A stretch of DNA of 64,000 nt from Beroe forskalii. Taxonomy: Eukaryota > Ctenophora > Nuda > Beroida > Beroidae. The notes beneath the pieces are model-generated. The model searched no databases. It was not told the origin of the DNA and saw only the letters and a program-made list of their open reading frames with translations. Of this stretch, positions 11,165-21,672 are shown piece after piece (positions within the stretch are counted from its first letter, which is position 1; each line of letters starts with the position of its first letter). Both the position numbers and the translations under genes were made by a program. Location: the NCBI GenBank assembly GCA_011033025.1, contig WFMF01000136.1, forward strand, positions 62,001 to 126,000, read 5' to 3'.

Positions 11165-12381
11165 GCTGAAGATGGAAGGTGAGAGAAAGCTTATTATAAA
11201 TGAAATGAGTGGTGTCAGGGAGGGGGGATGGGTGGAGGGTGTGAGTGATCAGGTGACGGGATAATCTAATACAATATATCACAAATAACAGAAACAAGAA
11301 AAGTGGTGTCAGTAGTTACGGAAGAGGATTCCTGAGTGAGTAGGTCTGAAGGTTGAAGAGATCCTGGGAAGGATGGGGTTCCACAGGGCGCTGCACTTGG
11401 GAGCACTGTCTGTTCTGTCCTTGTTGAGATAGCAGCCTGCTCTGTCAGGTCTAGGTGGGAGCGGGAGGGGAGGGCTTTGAGGATCTGGATGTCGTTCCAG
11501 GTGATGTTGTGTCCAGTGGTAATGGAGTGAACGGCTGGAGCAGACTTCACTCTGTCTGTGGTGGCATCAACTGCGTTGTTCAGTCTGTAGCATCTTTCAT
11601 GTTCCTTCAATCTGTCGAGGAGGGGGCAGTAGGTCTGTCCATTGTACTTGGCAAGGCAGTCAAGGCAGCTGATCTCATAGATCTGGTGTTGGGGGTCTGG
11701 GAGAAGGGAGGAGTAGTCTTCGTCTTGGTGAGAAGGTTCTGGAGGGAGGTGTTGGAGGAGAAGGTAGTATCAATGTCATGTTGGTTGAGGTCTTCTTGAT
11801 ATGTTTGGAGAGGGAGGGGTGGAAGGGGAGGAAGGTCTTCAAGGAGGGTCGTGGTTTGATGTCTCTGTTGAAGGCAGCAAGAGATTGGTGGGTGGAGGGT
11901 TTGTGAACTTCTGGGAGACCTCTGTCATGATGGAGGAGATGCGGGAGGGAGGGAATCCATTCTGTAGGAGGGTGTGTCGTACTGTCTGGAGTTCTGCGTC
12001 GAGGTGTTGAGGGGAGCAGAGGTTGTGGGCTCGTCTGGTGAGGGATCTGATGACACTGTCCTTGGAGGAGGTCTTCATGTAGGAGTCGTAGCGGGTGTAG
12101 AGGTTGGTATGGGTGGATTTCCTGTAGACCAAGGTGGACTTGTTGGGATGGATGAGGACGTCGAGGAAGGGCATGGTTCCGTCAGGAGAGGGGTGTTCCA
12201 GGGTGAATATGAGGTCGTCAGTGAGGGAGTTGATGAAGTTGAGGAAGGAGTCTGTGTGTTGTCTGTCCCTGAAGGAGCCAAGGCCGTCGTCAATGAAGTG
12301 GCAGTAGGAGTGATGTGGGTCAGGGGAGGTGGAGAGGGCGAGGTCTTCGACTTCAGCTACCCATATTTCTGCTAGCTGCAC
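11165..12381 (-). mobile_element. Penelope-like element, copy 1 (5'-truncated)
   Basis: On the minus strand, an RT C-terminal part is followed by a GIY-YIG endonuclease part, which is the order of Penelope-like elements. The 3' end lies near 11165, where the minus strand ends in ccatcttcagctgacgatga, typical of this class. The element starts inside the RT core at about 12370, so its 5' half is missing. Confidence 0.8.
11260..12365 (-). pseudogene. Penelope RT/GIY-YIG protein, partial and broken
   Basis: The RT part (12365-11839) contains HFIDDGLGSF, where FIDD is the catalytic YVDD-type motif C. It continues with PFLDVLIH, LVYRKSTHTNLY and RYDS, the usual Penelope thumb-region landmarks. The endonuclease part (about 11690-11290) reads YEISCLDC, KYNGQTYCP and KEHERCYRLNN, with the Y..N-G-QT (YIG) element intact, then AVHSITTGHNITWNDIQIL. 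The two parts lie in different frames, so the reading frame is broken around 11700-11840. Fingers and most of the palm are absent. A dead remnant. Confidence 0.8.
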
Positions 12382-12594
12382 CTTGTCTTCAGTTCATCAG
12401 TTTTGGGAATATAACATTTCATCTGGTTCAGACAAGATCAAGAATTCAAGTCAACTGTCTTTACTTGTAAACATATTCTCCTAACTTTTGCAAACTTGTT
12501 TGGTGAAACAAGGGATTATTATTCAAAAATATTTTCAATAATAGACATCATCTTCAGTTCTGAAAATTAAAAATAAGTTGAAGCAACAAAGAAA

Positions 12595-12735
12595 TTTTTA
12601 GAGAAAGAAATTTATTTTTATCAGCATTACATTACAATTACAAAACAAAATTATTCCTTTCATTTCCCCTATAACTTTCCCAATTTTAACAATTAAACTT
12701 AACCTGGCTGCCCCAGCCTACTGGCTACTGGATAA
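12595..12735. repeat. Dispersed repeat terminus, copy 2
   Basis: Same terminal sequence as 9612-9760 (gagaaagaaat ... gccccagcctactgg). It lies in the joint between segmental copies A and B. The following stretch (12800-12900) is shared, diverged, with 26430-26538. Confidence 0.6.
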
Positions 12736-13038
12736 TGATACCCTCCCATGATTTGCGAGATTATGCAAGGTCAACATCAAATTTTCAAAACCTACAGCAC
12801 AGTATTTAATAGTAGTAGCGTAATAGAAAGCACTCACATAGAACTGATTATAATCTGCACGCTACCTCCTTTATGCCATTTTCATTTGTTTCTCTTGATA
12901 TTTTCTTGGTAAACTGTGGGCCTGCATAGACATTATTCACATGCTTTTACGAAATTATATATAAGATTTTTATCTTGAAACTGTCATTAGAATAATGGTG
13001 GCCACAATAAAATGTGTTGATGTTAGGAAGCACCTCAC

Positions 13039-13149
13039 TTTTCTCATATATTCAAGAGCAGTACTTTTCACTTCGATGAAGTTTCCAACTTTCTTGGGCA
13101 GTTCGGCTATATCACTGAAATATGATATAATGAATGCTCTTGCTCTTAT
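13039..13149 (-). CDS. Duplicate of RasGEF-like gene exon (copy B)
   Basis: Second copy of the exon at 5055-5165, with acceptor and donor intact. The two copies differ at two of 111 bases, both in third positions or degenerate first positions and both synonymous (GTA/GTG Val; TTG/CTG Leu). It lies upstream of copy A in gene sense (minus strand). It could therefore be a tandem exon of the same gene, part of a duplicated gene, or an exon trapped in a recent duplication. Confidence 0.45.
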
Positions 13150-13402
13150 CTGAAAAATTACCTTTTAAGTACAGAGGTAAGTAATAAATACAGCTAAAGT
13201 CTTGAATTACAGAGACCCAAAGGGGGTAATTGAAGACCAGCTTCACTACATCAACTCACATTGGGAATGCCTCAATATCACGTCTTATTGATCGCATGTC
13301 ACATGATGATGAAGGTGAGAGCCATTCTTTGAGACTGCTGTGCCGACTACAACCTTTATATATGTGAACTCCTCTGAATAATCCATCTGACAACATTCCT
13401 GC

Positions 13403-14966
13403 AAAACTATTTCATGAATTGATAACACTACCCATCATATTATTATTATAACCTTCGTTTCCATAAATGGTTAGCACGGTTAGCAGTGCTAATGGGAGGA
13501 AATTTTTTGAAACTGGGAGGATTTTGTGAAATTGCCAAAAAATATTATTTAGAAAAAATACAATAAGTTGCGTTCTTAGAAATAATTCCAGTAAAATTCA
13601 TACAGAAGTAAACTAACTAATGCACGTATGAAGTTATTGAAGCTATGAATGAAATATTGATTATTAGAAGAGTACTTCCTAAGTTTGTTCCTATATGATT
13701 TAAATCTTCATCCCATCATTACTTCCGTATTAATTATTAGAATATGTGCGAAATTTGTTCAATTTTTGTCTACAAGTACAAATAAGAGTAAAGTCCTATC
13801 GAGGCTATAATTCAGTTTAATGTTCAAAATGTCTGGCTTCTGGGGGCTGCTGCCCCAGACCCCTGTCCAATAGCTTATTTTCATCTCTGCTGACATTTTA
13901 TCATCATTAATAAAGGCCAAATACTTTGAAATTAGACTGAAATTAGAGCAAAAATTCTATTTAGATGAAAATTCTATTCGGTTGAAAACATCCAGCAATT
14001 CTGGGTGCTGCCACCCCCAGACCCCCACCTTCTGCATTTATTCTCATATCTGTACAGACATATTGCGTTTCGAATACGGCCACAGGTCAGACTGTCTGGC
14101 TTCAGGGGGCTGCTGCCCCCACACCCCTGCTCACTAGCTCACTAGATTTAATTTCATCTCTGCAGGCATTTTTCATCATAAATAAGGGTAAAATACTTTG
14201 AAATAAGATATACTCAAATAAGAGTTAAAATCTTATTGAGATGATAAATCTATTAAGTTGAAAACGTCCAGCTTCTGGGGGCTGCCGCCCCCAGACCCCT
14301 GCATACTGTATTTCATTATCATCTCTGTAAACATTTTTCATTTCAAATACGGCCTACGCGCCAAGCAAATGCTTTGAAATTAGACTGAAATAAGAGTTGA
14401 AATCCTATTGAGATGACAATTCTATTCGGTGAAAAACGTCCAGCTTCTGGGGGCTGCCGCCCCCAGACCCCTGCTTACTGGATTTCAGTCTCATCTGTGT
14501 GGAAATTCTTCATTTTAAAAACGGGCTAAATACTTTGAAGTTATCCACAATTTTTAGTCAAATGAGAGTGAAAATCCTATTGAAGTGAAAAGTTAATCTA
14601 TTGAAAACGTCTGGCTTCTGGGGGCTGCCGCCCCCAGACCCCCGCATTTTATACCCCGAAATTAGACTGACTATAAGTTAAAATCCTGTTAGTTCTGAGG
14701 GCTGCCGCCTCCAGACGTCTGTTTCACTAGTTAGAAATTCAATTTAAATTTACTGGGAGGATTTTATATGCTGCTAATGGGAGGAAAAACCCTTTTGGAA
14801 GGCAAGATTATAACAAAGACATAAATCTAGAAGTACTTACATCATCCTGACAAAATCACTAAGCTTATTGAAGGATTGCTATTCTAACTTAATTGGTAAA
14901 ACAAGACAATTTATATTTGCTCCAATATTTTACAGGACAATTGAATATATATTATAGCACAGAATA
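13403..14966. repeat. 1.56-kb B-specific block with hairpin repeats
   Basis: This block occupies the position that the retrotransposon holds in copy A. Between about 13838 and 14730 it contains seven diverged units, spaced about 90-180 bp apart (about 170 bp for the best three). Each has a hairpin tctgggggc-tgcc-gcccccaga followed by cccctgc, preceded by gaaaacgtccagcttc-like sequence. The best units are near 14272, 14442 and 14612. Related 'gctaatgggaggaaa' strings lie at each end (13486 and 14774). No ORF. Confidence 0.75.
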
Positions 14967-16395
14967 TAGACTCGTATTCAGACTGCATCCTTTCAAAGAG
15001 CTTTGAATGCCTTGAGGGGCACAAGGGTACTTATGCTGTTTGCTAAATGAGTAGGTACACCAAAACTAAATCTGTTTCACATTTTAAGTTTGCTTAGCAA
15101 CTATCATTTTTAGATTTGGTTGCTGTTGCTTAGGCAGATGTCAACTTTATTTTTTGTTACAGAGGGTAATCTAGGTTAATCTACCCTAGATGATGTTATA
15201 TAGATCTATAATACCTACAAAGATTCTTGTTTTATCCCTCATATTACTACAGTAGTCATAATTATGATTTGTGTAGATTGTGGTTTTATCTTGATTATCT
15301 TTTTCATGGTCTTTATTATGTAGGTACTTATCCTGGCCTCAAGAAATGATAATCTTTCTGAAATTTCTGAATGTACAGTGCCATATATGTATGTATATTG
15401 TATATGGATATGAGGTCAAATCAGTATCATACACCTATAATGGTTGTTTTGTGGAAGCTCCAGACACCAATCACGGAGGTTAGGACAACTCTGGAATCAT
15501 CTTCATAGTATTGATATTAATTATTCTCATGTTTTAAACTTTACAACACTACTTTATACAATCAAATTTGAGGAAGGTGCTTATCAGTATCACCAAATGG
15601 AGTTTTCTGAAGACGAGAAATAATATAATCATTTTCAATGATGTATTCTCAAAACTGGCAGTAAACCAGTGGTGTGAAGTAGATCTGATTTGAATCCATT
15701 TTTGCATTCTTAGTGTTTTACTATGGGGTCCCCCTCAGTCAATGCTAAAAGCAATCAAGTTCAACAAAATTATTCTCATGTCTTGTTTAAGTTTAAAGAG
15801 TAAGCCAACCTAATCAGTTGCTGCTGACAAGAGCTACCTTGACTATCAGGATCATGTAGAATTGATATTAAAAGAGTCGAGATTTATTCTAGATTTAGTT
15901 CATATTTAGTGGAGATATGATTGAGTATTGGTTCAAGAAGCTTTTGAGGTTCAATTGATAGAGTAGTCTTGATGTATTTGATATTGACCAAACTATGTTA
16001 ATTTTCAGCCAAGAATGTAGAGTTGGCTCTGATCTCAGAAACCAGCTCTTGTTCAATAAACTGCTGGATCACTTTGGTGCAATGAGTCCCACTGATGCCA
16101 ACTGCAAAGTTTGAAATGAGCATGCATGTGTCATTCTTATGAGGGACTAATTGCTTTGCGCTCACAATTAGGAGTGTATAAGATTTATAAATTAATTAAT
16201 TCACGAGGGACTATCAGCAATAGTAAACTTAAGCTTTAAAAGTGACAAACAATTTGACCTTCTTTTAATATCCTGGTAAAACAATGATGCTTAGTCTTAG
16301 TAAAACGGCCAAGGTCGGATTAAGCAACCAGGCCAGTGCAGCCATGATGCTTTTCAGAGTAAACAATGATGCTATTCAGAGTAAAACATACACAG
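14967..16395. other. Non-coding duplicated stretch (B side)
   Basis: Counterpart of 8279-9611. No gene. Interrupted by the 236-bp element at 15532-15767. Confidence 0.5.
15532..15767 (+). mobile_element. 236-bp non-autonomous element sharing retrotransposon 5' end
   Basis: Absent from copy A (near 8995), which gives the empty site. It is flanked by a perfect 13-bp target duplication aattattctcatg (15519-15531 and 15768-15780). Its first ~42 bases (ttttaaactttacaacacta ... atcaaatttgagga) match the 5' end of the retrotransposon at 36713-36754 with about one mismatch. The rest does not match the family, and it lacks the family's 3' end. It has no ORF and no poly(A). Confidence 0.75.
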
Positions 16396-16560
16396 AGAAA
16401 GAAATTTAGAGAAAGAAATGTATTCTTATCAACATAACAATACAATAAAAATACAAAACAAAATAATTCCTTTCCTTTTCCCATAATTTTCCCAATTTTA
16501 ACAATTAAACTTAACCCAGTTGCCCCAGCCTACTGGGGCACAGCGCAATACACCGCCCAC
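16396..16560. repeat. Dispersed repeat terminus, copy 3
   Basis: Copy-B counterpart of 9612-9760, ending at ttgccccagcctactgggg. Confidence 0.6.
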
Positions 16561-17440
16561 CCAGAGGGTGAAGGCATATATAGGAGGCATATATAGTACA
16601 ACCAAGAACAATATCTTTAATGTGATCCTTCGTGATATCAAGTGAATGAGTGAATGATATAGAGTGAAACTCATGTATGATAATGAATGGAATGAATCTA
16701 ACAATTTCACACAACCACATTAATCTAGTGACAGTATTGGAATTTAAGATTCCATCTTCAGGATCTCCAAGAGAATATTAATCATCCTGAGTGAAATTAG
16801 GAAAAAAGTTAATTATTACAATGAGGGTTAAAAACATTTAATGTGATATGAAAAGGCTGGTAAAACTAATACAAAACATGTGAAGATTGTGAACAAAAAC
16901 TGTTATTGGTAAGTATGGATTCTAGTGTGACAATGAAACATGCATGAAAATGTCGGGAAAGCAGCACTACAATCAACTTCAAAAATATTGTGTAGCACTA
17001 TGAGGAGTTATGAGGAGTATATCTATTTAAAACTTGAAGTGGTACAGTTAAATTTTTTTAAATCCCCAAGATGTCCAAGTAGTGTATATCTCGAAAAAGC
17101 ACTAAGCATAATTGATAAATCTTAATCATAATGGATGGTGTATCGCAATAACAGAATCAATTAAAATCATATATTAACTATCATCTTGATTCCGCTTGAA
17201 TCATGGTTATGGTTTGCACTTACATGGTTTTCTAAATAAAAAGCAAAAAACTGGTCAATTATTGAAATGACAAGCTTTTTTTTCAAAAATTCGCCCAGCA
17301 TCGAAAAGACGCGCGCGCAAAATACTATATGAATTATAAGCTAGTCACTTAAGAAAACATGAACATTTAGTAAATAGATTTTCCCTAACCAAAGGTCTTG
17401 TTAAAGCAATAAACAGTGGCAGATCTCACCCATTATTTAT
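16561..17440. other. Non-coding duplicated stretch (B side)
   Basis: Counterpart of 9761-10665. AT-rich, no gene. Confidence 0.5.
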
Positions 17441-17482
17441 TTTCAGTGCGCGGCGGCGCGGCGCGGCTTAAGCGTCTTGCCC

Positions 17483-17542
17483 TTCCCCTAACCAGGGGCG
17501 TCGCGCACTCCGTGCGCGTAACCAGTGTCCTGGTTAGGGCAA
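17483..17542. mobile_element. 60-bp MITE with 9-bp target duplication
   Basis: Present in B and absent from A (near 10695), which shows insertion. The 11-bp terminal inverted repeats are ttcccctaacc / ggttagggcaa. The perfect target duplication is gtcttgccc (17474-17482 and 17543-17551). The interior holds gcgcactccgtgcgc. The 8-9 bp duplication suggests a hAT-like transposase in trans. Confidence 0.75.
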
Positions 17543-17924
17543 GTCTTGCCCCGCCTGTAATATTAAAATAATAAAACGGACTATGCTTGGATCAACATGC
17601 TTTGTGTCCCTGTTTGTTCGCGCGTGCTTCGGCGCGCGCGCCTTTGGCGTGTTCATGTTTTCTGAACACGCGCGCTTGCGCGCGTTGTCAGGTATTGCCT
17701 GACCCCCTCGCGCGCACAAAGCGTGCGCGCGCCGCCACGACTAGGACTCACAGAGTCAGACAATATAAATACGCGCGCAAAAAAGGTCCTAGGACAACGT
17801 AGGACAAGATTTAATTATCACGAAATTTATTTTATAATTTTAAGAAGAAGATAATTTTAAATCAAATAACAAAGATAAAATACGGTATTACTGTAAAACT
17901 GTTTTTGAATAAATTGGACATCTG

Positions 17925-18672
17925 GGTTAAAATGCATGTGAAGCCATTGTTTTGATATAATGAATTGAAGTATGATAACATGATATGGTTAAATACGAAC
18001 ACCATAAATTGTTTTATTCCTATTCTTATAGATCAAAATGTATGATATGTACAGTACCACAGTAATACTGTATATCAAAATGAAGATGCTGTCATATGTG
18101 TTCAGTGGGCTCAGTGATATAAGTGACTCTACAACAATGTGATCTATTTTTACGGGCTTTTCAGTGTTTTTATCAATATTGATATTTTGTCATTGTGGAA
18201 GTTAAAGTTAATTTCATCACATTGAATAACTTACTATTTGTTTATTGTAAAATTAATTTTTATTAATGTTACTATGGAATGGGCACCAAAGTGAAATAGT
18301 GCTAGATAATTGTTAATATTTGATATTGATCAATTAGGTATGAGATTAGAGATGGTTAAATACCATAATGCTTACTTTACTTTACTTCACTTTACTTATC
18401 TCACAATCATTCAATATTTATTTTCTTTAATATTTATTTTCTTTAATATTTATTTTCTTTAATATTTCTTAATACAGTCATCTTTGTTGTCAAGCCACAG
18501 AAGTCTCCAACAGCTCTTACCCTAGTATTTGTCCATGAAAGAAATGCCTTCACCAGAGGGGTAGGCAGATCCAAATAAAGCATGAGACACCAAATGCATG
18601 GGGTTGAATGCATTTTTTGGCCAATGCTCCCCAACCACAAGATGTAGTGCGTTGGTTTCAGAAGCTCGAAGT
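17925..18672. other. 750-bp B-specific insertion
   Basis: Absent from copy A, where ggacat runs straight into cagggaaattatg. Its ends lie in catctggg and catcaggg, possibly an imperfect 8-bp target duplication. It includes an 18-bp tandem repeat (aatatttattttcttt) at 18412-18472. A minus ORF (18443-18766) is not recognised and runs across the insertion boundary, so it is not accepted. Confidence 0.5.
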
Positions 18673-18774
18673 TCATCAGGGAAATTATGTTTATCAATGT
18701 ATTCATCTTTGAGATCAAGTTTAAAGGGTTAAATGATACCATAAAATTTAAATCAGGAGCTTTCAAAAATCATG

Positions 18775-19484
18775 TGATTATCATCGTCAGCTGAAGATGG
18801 AAGGTGAGAGAATGCTTTAATTATCATAAATGAAATGAGTGGTGTCAGGGAGGGGGGATGGGTGGAGGGTGTGAGTGATCAGGCGACGGGATAATCTAAT
18901 ACAATATATCACAAATAACAAAAACAAGAAAAGTGGTGTCAGTAGTTAGGGAAGAGGATTCCTGAGTCAGTAGGTCTGAAGGTTGAAGAGATCCTCGGAA
19001 GGATGGGTTTCCACAGGGCGCTGCACTTGGGAGCACTGTCTGTTCTGTTCATGGATGGTTTCCTTGTTGAGATAGCAGCCTATTCTGTCAGGTCTAGGTG
19101 GGAGCAGGAGGGGAGGGCTTTGAGGATCTGGATGTCGTTCCTGTGGTAATGGAGTGAACGGCTGGAGCAGACTTCACCCTGTCATCAACTGCGTTGTTCA
19201 GTCTGTAGCATCTTTCATGTTCCTTCATTCTGTCGAGGAGGGGGCAGTAGGTCTGTACATTGTACTTGGCAAGGCAGTCGAGGCAGCTGATCTCATAGAT
19301 GGTGTTGGGGGTCTGGGAGAAGGGAGGAGTAGTCTTCGTCTTGGTGAGAAGGTTCCAGAGGTAGGTGTTGGAGGAGAAGGTAGCATCAATGCCATGTTGG
19401 TTGAGGATCTTCTTGATGGGTTTGGAGAGGGAGGGGTGGAAGGGGTGGAAGGGGAGGAAGGTTTTCAAGGAGGGTCGTGGTTTG
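18775..19484 (-). mobile_element. Penelope-like element, copy 2 (remnant)
   Basis: Copy-B counterpart of 11165-11870, cut off at 19484. The endonuclease region reads continuously on the minus strand at 19468-19094: YEISCLDC, KYNVQTYCP, KEHERCYRLNN. The Gly of the YIG-equivalent (KYNG in copy 1) is Val here. The GHNITWND segment is also deleted, so the nuclease would be inactive. Confidence 0.8.
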
Positions 19485-20543
19485 ATGTTTATTAATAAAA
19501 TTTCATAGGGTCGACATCAAGCTGAAAATGTATTTGATACCGCAGCTGTTGAAGGTGACGATAATATTTAGGATTCTTCTGCTCCTCGTGAGGGCTCTGA
19601 GAGGAGCGATTCCGTCAATGTCGCATTTGGTCCCCCCGGTGCTCATAGAAGCTGCTAAGGCAAATGAGCTTCCTTTCAGCAACCAATGTGCGATGGGGGC
19701 GGGATGCCATTGCCTCCCGTGGGTCATCCCGGGCTAGCAATGAACCCCACCCTGAAGTTACAATTTTATTTAAATCTAAAACCTTAATTTTATCGAAAGT
19801 GAAGATTAAGTCGACACTCCAATTTGAGTTACTAGTTATTTGGTATAACCATAATGTCACAATGCACGACGCGACCAAAATTTAGTTAGGTACCTGATCA
19901 GGTATCAATAATTATAGAAAATTGTGACTGCACGAAAATATTAATACGCACTAGTACAGTAGTACAGCTGCTAACATGTGCGCCCCGATCGGAACTGTCT
20001 GAGGGGCGGCCGTTGGGCTGCAGGCTGCTCCATCCCGACGGTGGCTGTGTGCCGGTCTCGGTTGCTCGTCCCCCCTTGCATTGATCAGACTTGATCGGCT
20101 CATGTATTAATAGCAGTGCGCACGCCATTTGCTGCCATACATGAGCGGGCGAGCTTCCGATAGCGCGTGCACAGACTCACAGAGTGTAGTCTGGGGGCCG
20201 TCCTTCCTTTGGAACGCATCGGGACGCATCAGATCTGCAGACATTGCATATCTTAAAGCAAGTCAGTCCAGGCCTTTGTATCTAAAAATTAATCTTAAGG
20301 CGACTGCATAGACTTGGGTTGATCGGGGGTCGGGTTTGAGTTAAACAATAATTTGAGTTAAACAATAATTTTTTATTTACTCCATAATATCACAATAAAA
20401 AAATACATCACATAAAAATAAATGAATAACTTTCATTTTCCATTGACTAGAGATCACCAAGCTGTCTAATATTTCATAAAAGTATTAAATGACCATTAAT
20501 TGTTAGAAACAATTTGAAGTATAATCCATATCATTGGCTTAAA
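19485..20543. other. Non-coding stretch with an inverted partner at 23170-23390
   Basis: 19545-19745 is a diverged inverted copy of about 23170-23390 (shared caaatgagcttcctttcagc and cggtgctcatagaagctgct in opposite orientations). Short ORFs are on both strands of both copies and look incidental. 19900-20340 holds no recognised feature. Confidence 0.5.
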
Positions 20544-21288
20544 AGGGAAACAAAATTTTTAGGGAAACAAAATTTATTTTTTATCAACATTTTCAATACA
20601 TAGGGATCGTTCACATATTACGTAATCAATTTTTGGGCATTTTTTACCCCCCCTCCCCCCTCCGTAATCAAACGTAATCATGGCCAAACCCCCCCTCTTT
20701 TTCGGAAAATATTACGTAATCATGGCCCAACCCCCCCCCTCTTTCAGTTTTTTTGACGTCACCAAAAAACTGTATTAACTGACAAAAAATAGAACGGTAT
20801 CGTGTGTTTCAATTCAATCATCAACATCATCGACCTGAAGATGACATTCAAAGCTTCTTTAAGCGTTTCCTATGGAAATATCGCCTACGACAACTCCCCT
20901 GACAATGAGATGGACACCTCCTCCTCTTTCTCTTCCTCCAAGGCGTCCTCATCTGCTCATCATCCTCCTTTACCTCCAACAGATCATCCTCCTCCTCCTC
21001 TACACCTGAGGCCCCCAGTTCCACTAAAGAGCCAGAAATCAACGTCTTGGGCCCACCTCAACCTCCTTCAAAACCTCCTTCAAAACCAAAGTTCAGTATC
21101 CGTGTCCTGCTCATCTGCCGACAGAACCCTAGATCCAGATCAGCCCTAGCCCCTAAGTGCCAGATCAGAGTCTGGCAACTTCACAGACAACTGCAGCTGC
21201 CAGCTTCCTACAGCTTCATCAAAAAGATTGATTCCTGGATAATAGAGCTGCGGATGTACACCAAGACCTGCTCTGGCATCTACTCTAG

Positions 21289-21459
21289 AGCTCTAGGGAA
21301 AGAAAGGCCTCCGAACCTCTGATCAAGCACAGAGCAGCAAACCTTATATACAAAGAGGCACTGAAGTGGTTTGGAAGAGTTCAACGAATGGAGTACATCC
21401 CTCCTATAAGGGCAGCACTAAAGGAACTATACATTCTGAACCATATTGAGTTAGAGTAG
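21289..21459 (+). pseudogene. ORF remnant inside TIR transposon
   Basis: A 57-codon open frame ending in a stop at 21457, containing KHRAANLIYKEALKWFGRVQ. It has a protein-like basic/hydrophobic pattern but no start codon and is cut off upstream by a TAG. Upstream, 20840-21280 encodes Ser/Pro-rich low-complexity peptide in other frames. It may be the tail of a transposase or of a captured host exon. Not recognised. Confidence 0.3.
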
Positions 21460-21544
21460 ATCATGTTTCAATCATAATCATGAAATTTTGACAATTTTTT
21501 TCTGAAATGGTTAATTTTTGGTAATAAAAATTCGGAAATCCTTT

Positions 21545-21672
21545 AAATTTTCCTAAAAAATTCTTGAAATTTTCATGAAAATTCTTTAAATTTTGATGAA
21601 AATCCTTGAAATTTTCATGAAAATTCGTGAAATTTTCATAAAAATCCTTGAAATTTTCATGAAAATTTAGAT
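21545..21672. repeat. 21-bp tandem repeat
   Basis: About six diverged copies of ttgaaattttcatgaaaatt inside the TIR transposon. The unit is self-complementary (gaaattttcatgaaaattc). Confidence 0.7.

Larger units (their letters stand above)
5010..12400. repeat. Segmental duplication, copy A
   Basis: This block is repeated in the same orientation at 13000-19484. The matching parts are 5010-5426 with 13000-13402, 8279-10980 with 14967-17880, and 11050-11870 with 18665-19484. Copy A alone has the retrotransposon at 5427-8278. Copy B alone has four insertions, listed below. Confidence 0.85.
13000..19484. repeat. Segmental duplication, copy B
   Basis: Second copy of 5010-12400, direct orientation. 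It ends abruptly at about 19484 inside the Penelope remnant, where copy A continues into the RT. Insertions unique to B are 13403-14966, 15532-15767, 17483-17542 and about 17925-18672. Confidence 0.85.

Noticed and set aside
11974..12375. 133-codon plus-strand ORF rich in Gly/Val/Glu
   Set aside because: Antisense of the Penelope RT remnant.
18443..18766. 107-codon minus-strand ORF
   Set aside because: Crosses the boundary of a copy-B-specific insertion and has no recognisable motif.
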